Counted from the first letter of the stretch, positions 1 to 4,719 are shown. The stretch: DNA of 5,220 bases from Kiritimatiellia bacterium (GCA_024405255.1 JAKSOY010000283.1:1-5220); one strand, 5' to 3'. Translations and numbers: made by a program. Notes: generated by a model from the sequence alone, not told the origin.

Positions 1-1
1 G

Positions 2-1012
2 GGCGAGGGCGGAGGACAGGTTCTCCGCACGGCGCTGAGCTTGAGCGCGATCACGGGAACGGAGATCGAGCTCAGGAAGATTCGCGCGGGGCGGGCGAAG
101 CCGGGACTGAAGAGGCAGCATCTGACATGCGTGAAGGCGGTCGCCGAAATCTGCGGGGCGAAGGTCTCCGAGGTGGGCGTCGGCTCGATGGAGCTTGAGT
201 TCAAGCCGGGGCCGATCAAGGGCGGAGACTATCGCTTCGACGTCGGCACGGCTGGAAGCGTGACGCTGGTCGCGCAGACGGTCATTCCAGTTCTGCTGAA
301 GGCGGACGAGCCCTCGACGGTGACAATCACGGGCGGCACGCATGTCCCGTTCGCGCCGATCTGGGAGTTCTTTGCCGAGACGTACCTGCCGGAACTTAGG
401 CGCATGGGCGCGAAGATCGAGGCGGAACTTGTGCAGTCGGGGTTCTATCCGGCGGCGGGTGGCGTTGTGAAGCTGCGCATCTGGCCGTTTGATGCTGAGA
501 AGAAGATCGACTTCTTCGATTTGCGTGAACTTGGCGCGTATCGTGGCGGCAAGGTCGTGGGCGTTGTCTCGGCGTTGCCGGTTGGGATCGCCGAAGCGGA
601 AGTCGGCATCGTCGGCAAGCAGTTGAAGGAACTTGACCTCAAGTCCGAGGTACGTACCGTCGAGGCATTCGGTCCGGGCAATTACTGCTACGTGCAGCTC
701 GATTACGAACGATGCTCGGTCGTGTTCTCGTCCGTCGGCACTTACGACAAGTCGCGGAAGGCGGTTGGCAACGAGGTCGTGGCGGCGGTGCGCGATTTCC
801 TGAAGGCGGACAAGGCGTGCGAAAAGCATCTTGCCGACCAGCTGCTTCTGCCACTGAACGTGTTCGTGGGAGGGCATAAGGAGCTAGAGCAAGTAGGGGC
901 GTACTGGGAAGATCTGGTATGGCACCCAAGTTGGGGCCTTGGGGTGCAGAAGGAAACGTTGCACTATACGACAAATCAGGAAGTCATAGGTGGGTTTGGG
1001 GTGCATGAGTAG
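2..1012 (+). CDS. rtcA: RNA 3'-terminal phosphate cyclase RtcA (5'-truncated by window edge)
   Basis: RtcA converts an RNA 3'-phosphate to a 2',3'-cyclic phosphate using ATP, through a covalent histidine-AMP intermediate, in the cytoplasm. The frame is open from base 2 and already reads GEGGGQVLRTALSLSAITG, the family's N-terminal signature, so only a few codons are missing and the TTG at 41 is not the true start. The family glycine motif appears as SGFYPAAGGVV near 437-467. The C-terminal HYTTNQEVIGGF contains the expected nucleotidylated histidine (codon at 962-964). About 336 residues are visible, close to the usual 340. The stretch just before the histidine (about 870-960) is longer and more divergent than the short loop I expect there, and its codons are richer in A+T. 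The gene ends 17 bp before cas1 on the same strand, so co-transcription is plausible. Identification is very secure. Confidence 0.95.
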   Translation, partial: GEGGGQVLRTALSLSAITGTEIELRKIRAGRAKPGLKRQHLTCVKAVAEICGAKVSEVGVGSMELEFKPGPIKGGDYRFDVGTAGSVTLVAQTVIPVLLKADEPSTVTITGGTHVPFAPIWEFFAETYLPELRRMGAKIEAELVQSGFYPAAGGVVKLRIWPFDAEKKIDFFDLRELGAYRGGKVVGVVSALPVGIAEAEVGIVGKQLKELDLKSEVRTVEAFGPGNYCYVQLDYERCSVVFSSVGTYDKSRKAVGNEVVAAVRDFLKADKACEKHLADQLLLPLNVFVGGHKELEQVGAYWEDLVWHPSWGLGVQKETLHYTTNQEVIGGFGVHE

Positions 1013-1029
1013 CTGAGATTGAAGGAAGG

Positions 1030-1929
1030 ATGAAACGAGTTGTTTGCTTTGAATCAGATGGTGTTGTTCATGTTCACTTAGATCGTCTTGAGTTTCTTCA
1101 TGACGGGCAGCCGACTTTCACCTGCCCGGTCGAAGATCTTGGGCTGGTCATGTTGGAGGCGGTCCATTCGCGAATCTCGGTCTATGCCTTGCAGTTGTTG
1201 TCATCTGTCGGCGTTGCCGTTGTCTATTGTGATGAGCGGCATATGCCGATAGGTTTTGCCTTGCCTTTTTCGGGAAATGTTCTGACGCAGTCGGTGACGA
1301 CGGCTCAGCTATTGTTGTCGCAGAAGGTGAAAGATCGTATTTGGCAACGTGTTGTCCAGGCGAAAATCAGGAATCAGGCTGAAGCGTTGAAACGTATAGG
1401 CGCGGTTGGCTGGGCGAGACTGAATACGCTGGCGAGAGGTGTTTTGCTCGCGGATAGAAACAATCGGGAAGCGGTTGCGGCGGCGGAGTATTTCCGTTTG
1501 CGTGGAATTGTGCGTACGAATTCGTCGGATGCGATTAACCCGATGCCCAATCCGGCATTGAATTATGGCTATGCGATTGTGCGTGCAGCAATGGCTCGGG
1601 CATTGGTCAAGGCGGGGTTGCTTTGCGTGTGCGGAATCCATCATTCCAATCGGTCAAATGCTTTTGCACTTGCAGATGACATGATGGAGCCCTATCGTCC
1701 GTTCGTAGACGAGATTGTGTTTGGACTTCCTGAAGCGATTGGCAAGAATTGGTCGAGGATGAATTTGGACGGACAGGTTAAGCATGAGCTGTTGAATGTT
1801 GTCGGATGCGATGTTTCGGTTGGAGGGCTTTGCTATCCGCTTGCGCTGGCACTCGACAGAACTGCACAGTCGCTGGCGGATGTTTTGACGGAGAAGTCAG
1901 AGGATGTTCTATTGCCGGAGTTTGCATAA
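1030..1929 (+). CDS. cas1: CRISPR-associated integrase Cas1, type II (II-C-like)
   Basis: Cas1 is the metal-dependent integrase that, with Cas2, inserts spacers at CRISPR repeats. The 299-residue protein has normal type II length. Its C-terminal helical domain carries NPMPNPALNYGYAIVRAA (about 170-187) and GIHHSNRSNAFALADDMMEP (about 202-221), a block typical of type II Cas1. The expected metal ligands are present: Glu147 in NREAVAA, His205 in GIHHSN and Glu220 in DDMME, closely matching positions 149/205/220 of the Streptococcus pyogenes protein. The enzyme therefore looks intact. A GAAGGAAGG purine run abuts the ATG, an unusually short ribosome-binding spacing. Base composition is visibly lower in G+C than rtcA, suggesting transfer. 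In type II-C loci cas9 usually precedes cas1; here rtcA does. cas2 follows after 5 bp. Confidence 0.96.
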   Translation: MKRVVCFESDGVVHVHLDRLEFLHDGQPTFTCPVEDLGLVMLEAVHSRISVYALQLLSSVGVAVVYCDERHMPIGFALPFSGNVLTQSVTTAQLLLSQKVKDRIWQRVVQAKIRNQAEALKRIGAVGWARLNTLARGVLLADRNNREAVAAAEYFRLRGIVRTNSSDAINPMPNPALNYGYAIVRAAMARALVKAGLLCVCGIHHSNRSNAFALADDMMEPYRPFVDEIVFGLPEAIGKNWSRMNLDGQVKHELLNVVGCDVSVGGLCYPLALALDRTAQSLADVLTEKSEDVLLPEFA

Positions 1930-1934
1930 AGACT

Positions 1935-2273
1935 ATGACGTATGAATCGATAAAGAAGAGCCGAGGCTATTGGCTGTTGGTGTTTCAAGACGTGTCTTTG
2001 CGTTCGAAGGTGGAACGCAAGCAGGCTCAAGAGTTCAAGCGAAGTCTTCTGTCGGATGGCTTTGATGTTATCCAGCCATCGCTCTATGTTCGTTTTTGTG
2101 CAAGTACGGAAGTTTGCGAAACGCATCAAGCGCGAATTTGTAAAATCGCCCCCGAACTCTCAAAATTGACCTTCGTCAGACTGACGGATTTGCAATTTCA
2201 GGGTGTTTTTCGAAACGGGAAACATGCGTCAAGCCCTTTGCCAACAAGCCCAAAGTTGATTACAATCGTTTAG
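1935..2273 (+). CDS. cas2: CRISPR-associated protein Cas2 (type II-C-like)
   Basis: Cas2 is the small ferredoxin-fold dimer that bridges two Cas1 dimers in the spacer-integration complex and sets the spacing between integration sites. The 112-residue product reads GYWLLVFQDVSLRSKVERK (about 11-29), with the conserved Asp19 after the first beta strand. It continues with EFKRSLLSDGFDVIQPSLYVR, the second strand region, and LTFVRLTDLQFQGV near the C-terminus. Length and motifs match the type II-C form. I chose the ATG at 1935, 5 bp after the cas1 stop, because the protein matches the family from there; the frame is open back to 1806 but that part lies inside cas1. A weak GGAG lies 14 bp upstream. 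The stop is only 2 bp before the first CRISPR repeat, so no separate leader fits between them. Confidence 0.93.
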   Translation: MTYESIKKSRGYWLLVFQDVSLRSKVERKQAQEFKRSLLSDGFDVIQPSLYVRFCASTEVCETHQARICKIAPELSKLTFVRLTDLQFQGVFRNGKHASSPLPTSPKLITIV

Positions 2274-2275
2274 AC

Positions 2276-2311
2276 GTTGTCATAAGGCCGATTCTAGGAC
2301 CATTTTGCAAC
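2276..2311 (+). repeat. CRISPR repeat copy 1
   Basis: This copy is identical to copies 2-4. It starts 2 bp after the cas2 stop codon. Confidence 0.95.
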
Positions 2312-2481
2312 TCAAGTTCCAGACGATGTGGAAGGAGAAAAATTGAAGACCACTCCTCTTGCTTATGCGGTGCTCTCGCTTTCGCGAGCCCTCGCACTTA
2401 ACGCCCGAAGCGCGGCAATGCCGAGTGGCCTCAACTGCCGCAAATTATACCACACCTAACTTCTGAAAGGCAATAGGGAAC
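2312..2481. other. Non-coding start of interval 1
   Basis: This 170-bp stretch follows repeat 1 and precedes a small gene start at 2482. It holds two hairpins: CTCGC-TTTC-GCGAG (2375-2388) and GCGGCA/TGCCGC (2412-2417 with 2436-2441). A perfect TATAAT with an upstream TG (extended -10) lies on the minus strand at 2444-2449. The stretch looks like an ordinary intergenic region with regulatory signals rather than a phage protospacer. GCGGCAATGCCGAGTGG (2412-2428) resembles a sequence at 4535-4550, so it may be part of a dispersed element of this genome. Confidence 0.5.
2444..2449 (-). promoter_or_regulatory. Possible extended -10 promoter, minus strand
   Basis: On the minus strand the sequence reads TGGTATAAT, a consensus -10 hexamer with an extended TG. 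TTGCCT, 18 bp upstream, is only a fair -35. If active it would transcribe toward repeat 1 and antisense to cas2. No gene with this orientation follows inside the interval. Confidence 0.3.
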
Positions 2482-2666
2482 ATGGAATTCTCAGTCGATA
2501 AAATCTGCCTATGCATCAACCTGTTTCTCGTGGCGTTCATCATCGCCTGGAATCTCTCGAGGATCTTGTACCGGCTAGAGCGAAAGGAAGCTGTCCCTCC
2601 GCCTGACACTCGCACGATCGAACTTGTCGTCGTGCATGTCGGCGGTGGATGCGGCGGCGTGCCTTC
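2482..2666 (+). pseudogene. 5' fragment of a small membrane-protein gene, cut by repeat 2
   Basis: An ATG preceded by GAAAGG (11 bp upstream) opens a frame of about 61 codons that runs straight into repeat 2, where it would stop at the TAA within the repeat. The N-terminus contains a hydrophobic segment, residues about 8-27 (ICLCINLFLVAFIIAWNLSR), followed by basic residues (RLERK), as in a single-pass inner-membrane anchor with the C-terminus in the cytoplasm. The following PPPDTRT is linker-like. I do not recognise the family. Because translation is cut at the repeat boundary, this looks like the start of a longer gene captured in interval 1. It could also be a genuine small membrane protein ending by chance in the repeat. 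Confidence 0.45.
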
Positions 2667-2702
2667 GTTGTCATAAGGCCGATTCTAGGACCATTTTGCA
2701 AC
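2667..2702 (+). repeat. CRISPR repeat copy 2
   Basis: This copy is identical to copy 1, from which it is separated by 355 bp. Confidence 0.95.
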
Positions 2703-3026
2703 ACGAAGCGTTCCTTGTTCATGAAGTGGAACTTGCCGCCGTTCGGCCACCGCGCCGGCATCATGTAGCGTCCGTCGACCGAAAAGACGGGGAACTCCCC
2801 GCTTGAAACGGGCTTCGAAAATCGTTCCCGCAGACCATCGGGGACATTAATCGCCCACAGATTTGTCGACTCGCGGAGCGAGCCGACCCCCTGTCCACAT
2901 TCCTGTAGGGGTACCGCTCGCTCCGCGAGCGGTCCGCCGACGACCGTCACCTTCCCTGGATGCCGCGCCCGCCAGATCGTGTTCGCGTCCTCCGGTCCGA
3001 GCGCGAGACAGTTGGTGAACGCATAG
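2703..3026 (-). pseudogene. Unidentified gene fragment filling interval 2 (minus strand)
   Basis: The minus strand is open across the whole 324-bp interval, with no start or stop of its own at the edges. It reads YAFTNCLALGPEDANTIW at one end and FPVFSVDGRYMMPARWPNGG then KFHFMNKERF at the other. This looks like the inside or C-terminal part of a real protein, possibly an extracellular or enzyme domain, but I cannot name the family. The central part (GGPLAERA to GSLREST) is the translation of two REP-like hairpins, so the gene may have been invaded by a palindromic repeat. The frame also passes through the neighbouring repeats, but that reading is not meaningful because the repeats are not coding. 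Confidence 0.4.
2865..2933. repeat. Pair of mirrored REP-like hairpins
   Basis: Two strong GC-rich hairpins lie 25 bp apart. One is CTCGC-GGA-GCGAG inside GTCG/CGAC (2865-2887). The other is ACCGCTCGC-TCC-GCGAGCGGT (2913-2933). Their cores are reverse complements of each other, so they can also pair with one another. The link contains ACATTCCTGTAGGGG. The arrangement is that of a REP/BIME-type dispersed palindromic element; copy number elsewhere in the genome is unknown. Confidence 0.5.
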
Positions 3027-3062
3027 GTTGTCATAAGGCCGATTCTAGGACCATTTTGCAAC
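3027..3062 (+). repeat. CRISPR repeat copy 3
   Basis: This copy is identical to copies 1, 2 and 4. It separates the minus-strand fragment from the manC fragment. Confidence 0.95.
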
Positions 3063-3426
3063 GAGACGCCTTCGAGCCTGCGGAGAAGATGTCCACGTCG
3101 TTTGCGGAGGTTGCGCGCTTTGTTGAGAAGCCGGACGTCGATACGGCGAAAAGGTATCTGGAGTCCGGACGATTCCTCTGGAACGCGGGCATGTTCATCT
3201 GGCGGGCGTCGGTGATGCGGGAGGCGTTTTGCAGGCATGCGAACGACATCGCGCCTCTGATCGGCGAAGTTGCCGGGTCCGACTGCGTGAAGCGGACGCT
3301 TGACGCGCTCTATCCGCAGCTGCGGGCCATCTCCGTCGACTACGCCGTGATGGAGCATGCCGAACGCATCATCGTGGCGAAGACGACTTTCGGTTGGGAT
3401 GACGTCGGCTCCTGGGTGGCCGTGGA
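3063..3426 (+). pseudogene. manC: Internal fragment of mannose-1-phosphate guanylyltransferase (manC-like)
   Basis: The interval encodes, without start or stop, about 120 residues of a GDP-mannose pyrophosphorylase, the enzyme that makes GDP-mannose from mannose-1-phosphate and GTP. Family motifs occur in order: FVEKPDVDTAKRYLESG (sugar-binding EKP motif), FLWNAGMFIWRAS, ISVDYAVMEHA and FGWDDVGSW (catalytic-side aspartates). The usual protein is about 350 residues. The N-terminal GTP-binding GGxGTRLWP part and the C-terminal end are absent, so roughly the middle third is present. Homology is continuous from one repeat to the other, meaning a single contiguous piece of a gene was placed between two repeats. 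It cannot make an active enzyme. The reading frame enters from repeat 3 and stops at the TAA in repeat 4. Confidence 0.85.
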
Positions 3427-3462
3427 GTTGTCATAAGGCCGATTCTAGGACCATTTTGCAAC
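3427..3462 (+). repeat. CRISPR repeat copy 4
   Basis: This copy is identical to copies 1-3 and abruptly ends the manC frame after the codons for FGWDDVGSWVAVE. Confidence 0.95.
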
Positions 3463-3711
3463 ACATACGTCGCAAAGATCACTGTCCACGAATATCAAGG
3501 ACAAGATAATCGAATCTATTCTGTTGAAGCGATGGATGTGCAAAAGGCAGGGAGTATCTTGGCCCCGAAAGATGATTTGCATCAAGCGGATAGCCCTACC
3601 CTGCCTTCTGAAGGTGGTAACATGGCAAAATCTGATTCGTCTGGCAATGGCGTCATGCTGTCGCGCGGCGGGCTGTACACCGGCAGCGCGGCGGACTACG
3701 AGAAGCCGAGC
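3463..3711 (+). pseudogene. 3' gene fragment filling interval 4, possibly phage-related
   Basis: The plus strand is open for exactly 83 codons from repeat 4 to repeat 5 and then stops at a TGA inside repeat 5 (3733-3735). It reads TYVAKITVHEYQGQDNRIYS, then VEAMDVQKAGSILAPKDDLH, and ends in a low-complexity, polar tail rich in Ser, Gly and Asp. The pattern of a beta-strand pair (AKITVHEYQ, RIYSVEAMDV) followed by a disordered tail reminds me of C-termini of phage MuF/portal-associated nuclease-domain proteins. That is a weak resemblance, not an identification. There is no start signal at the 5' edge, so it is a captured fragment. It could instead be a natural chromosomal gene end. Confidence 0.4.
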
Positions 3712-3747
3712 GTTGTCATGAGGCCGATTCTGTGACCATTTTGCAAC
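3712..3747 (+). repeat. CRISPR repeat copy 5 (degenerate)
   Basis: This copy differs from copies 1-4 at three positions: A9 to G, and AG to GT in the central TCTAGGACC. It ends 3 bp before the hicA stop codon. Terminal degeneration is typical of the leader-distal end of an array. Confidence 0.9.
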
Positions 3748-3750
3748 AGG

Positions 3751-3948
3751 TTATGGCTTCGGAATGCCGGCCTGACGGCAGATGGAATAGACGACGCCGA
3801 CGGACAGAGGTTTATTATGGTGAGGGACCGGTGCGGAACGGCCGGTGACGTCATTCTTCCAGATGAAATGACTGCCGCTCGATCGGTCGAGACGGAATCC
3901 GTTTTCCCTCAGCATCTTTTCGATGACTTGATAGGTCTGCGGCTTCAT
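3751..3948 (-). CDS. hicA: HicA-family mRNA interferase toxin
   Basis: HicA toxins are small double-stranded-RNA-binding-fold proteins that cleave mRNA when not bound by HicB. The 65-residue product has normal family length. It shows the hallmark GSHFIWK (25-31) with the catalytic histidine at 27, and the conserved VPHHNKPLSVGVVYSICRQA (41-60) ending in GIPKP. All expected features are present, so it looks functional. Its ATG overlaps the hicB stop (ATGA), implying translational coupling. Here the toxin is the second gene, the reverse of the E. coli hicAB order. Its stop codon lies 3 bp from the last CRISPR repeat, so the module fills the space immediately beyond the array. Confidence 0.92.
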   Translation of the reverse strand: MKPQTYQVIEKMLRENGFRLDRSSGSHFIWKNDVTGRSAPVPHHNKPLSVGVVYSICRQAGIPKP

Positions 3949-4466
3949 TTCTCTTCCGTGTAGATCTTCGCAAGGTCGATGAGCATGTACTTCAGCTCGT
4001 CCATCGTGTCGCCCTGCGTTGATGCACCGTCAAGCGCAGGAACGGTTGCCCAGAATCCACCTTCGCGAGTAGGACGAGCTTCCGCTGTGTACTGCTTGCT
4101 GTAAGCGAAGAACTTGACCTTGACCGGATCGGAAATGAGATAGCGCAAGTTGTCGCGAAGATCGGCGAGTGCGTCGGCGCGAGTTTTGCCGTCGGACCAG
4201 TATCCGTCTGCCGCCGGAGTCTCCGCGTGGTAGAGTCCGTCCTTGCCACGCTTGACGGTGGCTTGTTTGATTGCGGCTTCAATCCGCGGATCGAACGGAT
4301 CCATCGGCTGCGGCTCATCCTCGTTTGAGACGAAATCAGGGATCCCGCGTACCTTCACAATGACAGACAAGACGCGGTTCAGGTCATACCCAAACCGACG
4401 AAGTTTTCGATCAGCCCGCTGAGCCAGGTTAAGATCGAGCGAAGCAGGGCTCTCCATCGTTCTCAT
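3945..4466 (-). CDS. hicB: HicB-type antitoxin with N-terminal RelB/DinJ-like segment
   Basis: HicB antitoxins bind and inhibit HicA and usually repress their own operon. From the ATG at 4466 the product is 173 residues. Residues about 8-45 (ASLDLNLAQRADRKLRRFGY, then DLNRVLSVIVKVRGIPDF) resemble RelB/DinJ ribbon-helix-helix DNA-binding domains. Residues about 68-112 (KRGKDGLYHAETPAADGYWS, then a DALADLRDNLRYL helix) look like one HicB/UPF0150 domain. Residues about 124-168 (YTAEARPTREGGFWATVPAL, then GASTQGDTMDELKYMLIDLA) look like a second. The order, with DNA binding first and a doubled HicB domain, differs from classical HicB. The frame is open upstream to a TTG at 4577, but that part is unlike the family and crosses a promoter. 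A start at 4457 (MESPASL) is also possible. Confidence 0.82.
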   Translation of the reverse strand: MRTMESPASLDLNLAQRADRKLRRFGYDLNRVLSVIVKVRGIPDFVSNEDEPQPMDPFDPRIEAAIKQATVKRGKDGLYHAETPAADGYWSDGKTRADALADLRDNLRYLISDPVKVKFFAYSKQYTAEARPTREGGFWATVPALDGASTQGDTMDELKYMLIDLAKIYTEEK

Positions 4467-4473
4467 GCCGCAC

Positions 4474-4479
4474 ATTATA
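4474..4479 (-). promoter_or_regulatory. Extended -10 promoter for hicB-hicA
   Basis: On the minus strand TGATATAAT gives a perfect TATAAT plus extended TG. The predicted start of transcription, near 4467, falls at the hicB ATG (4466) or 9 bases before the alternative ATG (4457). The mRNA would therefore be leaderless or nearly so, and no ribosome-binding site is visible there. No good -35 hexamer is seen, as is common for extended -10 promoters. Confidence 0.55.
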
Positions 4480-4499
4480 TCACATTCAGGGTGGAGTAT

Positions 4500-4526
4500 G
4501 TTGTCATGAGGGAACCTTGTTGCAGC
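4500..4526. repeat. Shortened CRISPR-repeat-like sequence: tracrRNA anti-repeat or decayed repeat
   Basis: The plus strand reads GTTGTCATGAGG (identical to the first 12 bases of repeat 5, 11/12 to copies 1-4), a short non-matching middle, then TTGCAGC (6/7 of the repeat's 3' end TTGCAAC). Matching at both ends with a shorter, altered middle is what a tracrRNA anti-repeat looks like: paired stems around a bulge. Transcribed on the minus strand it would pair with the 5' end of a forward-oriented crRNA repeat. Transcribed on the plus strand it would pair with the reverse-oriented repeat, and a run of eight T (4622-4629) lies downstream. The other reading is a sixth, decayed repeat bounding a hicBA-containing interval. 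I cannot decide between these. Confidence 0.45.
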
Positions 4527-4568
4527 GGAAGGTAGCGGCATTGCGAGTGGAGCCCGCGACATCCGCAG

Positions 4569-4600
4569 AATTTCCAATGTATTATAATACTTTAGAAATT
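4569..4600. promoter_or_regulatory. Near-perfect 32-bp palindrome, possible operator
   Basis: AATTTC at the left and GAAATT at the right are centred on the perfect 12-bp palindrome GTATTATAATAC, and 14 of 16 base pairs match overall. TATAAT is present on both strands. It could be an operator for a ribbon-helix-helix regulator such as the HicB-like protein, about 100 bp upstream of hicB, or a bidirectional promoter or hairpin. Its composition is too A+T-rich for a strong terminator. Confidence 0.4.
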
Positions 4601-4605
4601 GTTAA

Positions 4606-4629
4606 TCGCTGGCCTGACGGATTTTTTTT
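4606..4629 (+). terminator. Possible weak terminator (T8 tract)
   Basis: Eight consecutive T (4622-4629) follow a G+C-rich stretch (CGCTGGCCTGACGG), but I can form only a very short stem in it. It might end a small plus-strand RNA from the anti-repeat-like region. Confidence 0.2.
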
Positions 4630-4719
4630 GAATTGATAGGAATTATAATTTCGGATAGTCAAGTTTTCTGCGCTTGATTGCTGATGGATAGGAGATTGCC
4701 GTTCTGAAAATGAAGGAAT

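Larger units (their letters stand above)
2276..3747. CRISPR. CRISPR-type repeat array with oversized gene-fragment intervals
   Basis: Five copies of a 36-bp repeat (begins GTTGTCATAAGGCC, ends GACCATTTTGCAAC; the ends GTTG/CAAC are inverted) follow cas2 directly. Copies 1-4 are identical and copy 5 has three substitutions. Repeat length and the GTTG start suit a type II system. The intervals are 355, 324, 364 and 249 bp, about ten times a normal type II spacer, and I see no hidden repeat copies inside them. Each interval carries coding-like sequence, described separately. Repeat conservation next to apparently intact Cas1-Cas2 argues for a CRISPR origin. The intervals mean it cannot be a conventional array as it stands. 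A chimeric assembly is a serious alternative. Transcription direction is uncertain: degeneration of copy 5 would normally place the leader beside cas2, yet only 2 bp separate cas2 from copy 1. Confidence 0.8.

Noticed and set aside
445..974. Minus-strand frames opposite rtcA
   Set aside because: They are shadows of rtcA, with low-complexity Arg/Pro/Ser-rich translations and no recognisable motifs.
1806..1934. Upstream extension of the cas2 frame
   Set aside because: It lies inside cas1 in another frame. Cas2 homology starts just after the ATG at 1935.
2540..3358. A 272-codon minus-strand open frame across repeats 2 and 3
   Set aside because: It runs antisense to the manC fragment, through two non-coding repeats and the start of another gene. 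Only its part within 2703-3026 looks protein-like.
3524..3735. Two overlapping short plus-strand frames starting with ATG in interval 4
   Set aside because: One is out of frame with the protein-like reading. The other (ATG at 3532) is only the later part of the frame open from 3463 and has no ribosome-binding site.
2276..3747. Transposon or insertion sequence activity as the source of the repeats
   Set aside because: There is no transposase, no terminal inverted repeats longer than GTTG/CAAC and no target-site duplications around the 36-bp units.
2276..4526. Integron attC sites flanking gene cassettes
   Set aside because: The repeats lack the paired R/L core sites and the folded imperfect palindrome of attC, no tyrosine recombinase is seen, and the inserts are mostly gene pieces. 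The resemblance is only in layout.
4467..4577. Longer hicB start (TTG at 4577)
   Set aside because: The extra 37 residues are unlike the family and lie over the TATAAT promoter and the repeat-like sequence, with no ribosome-binding site.
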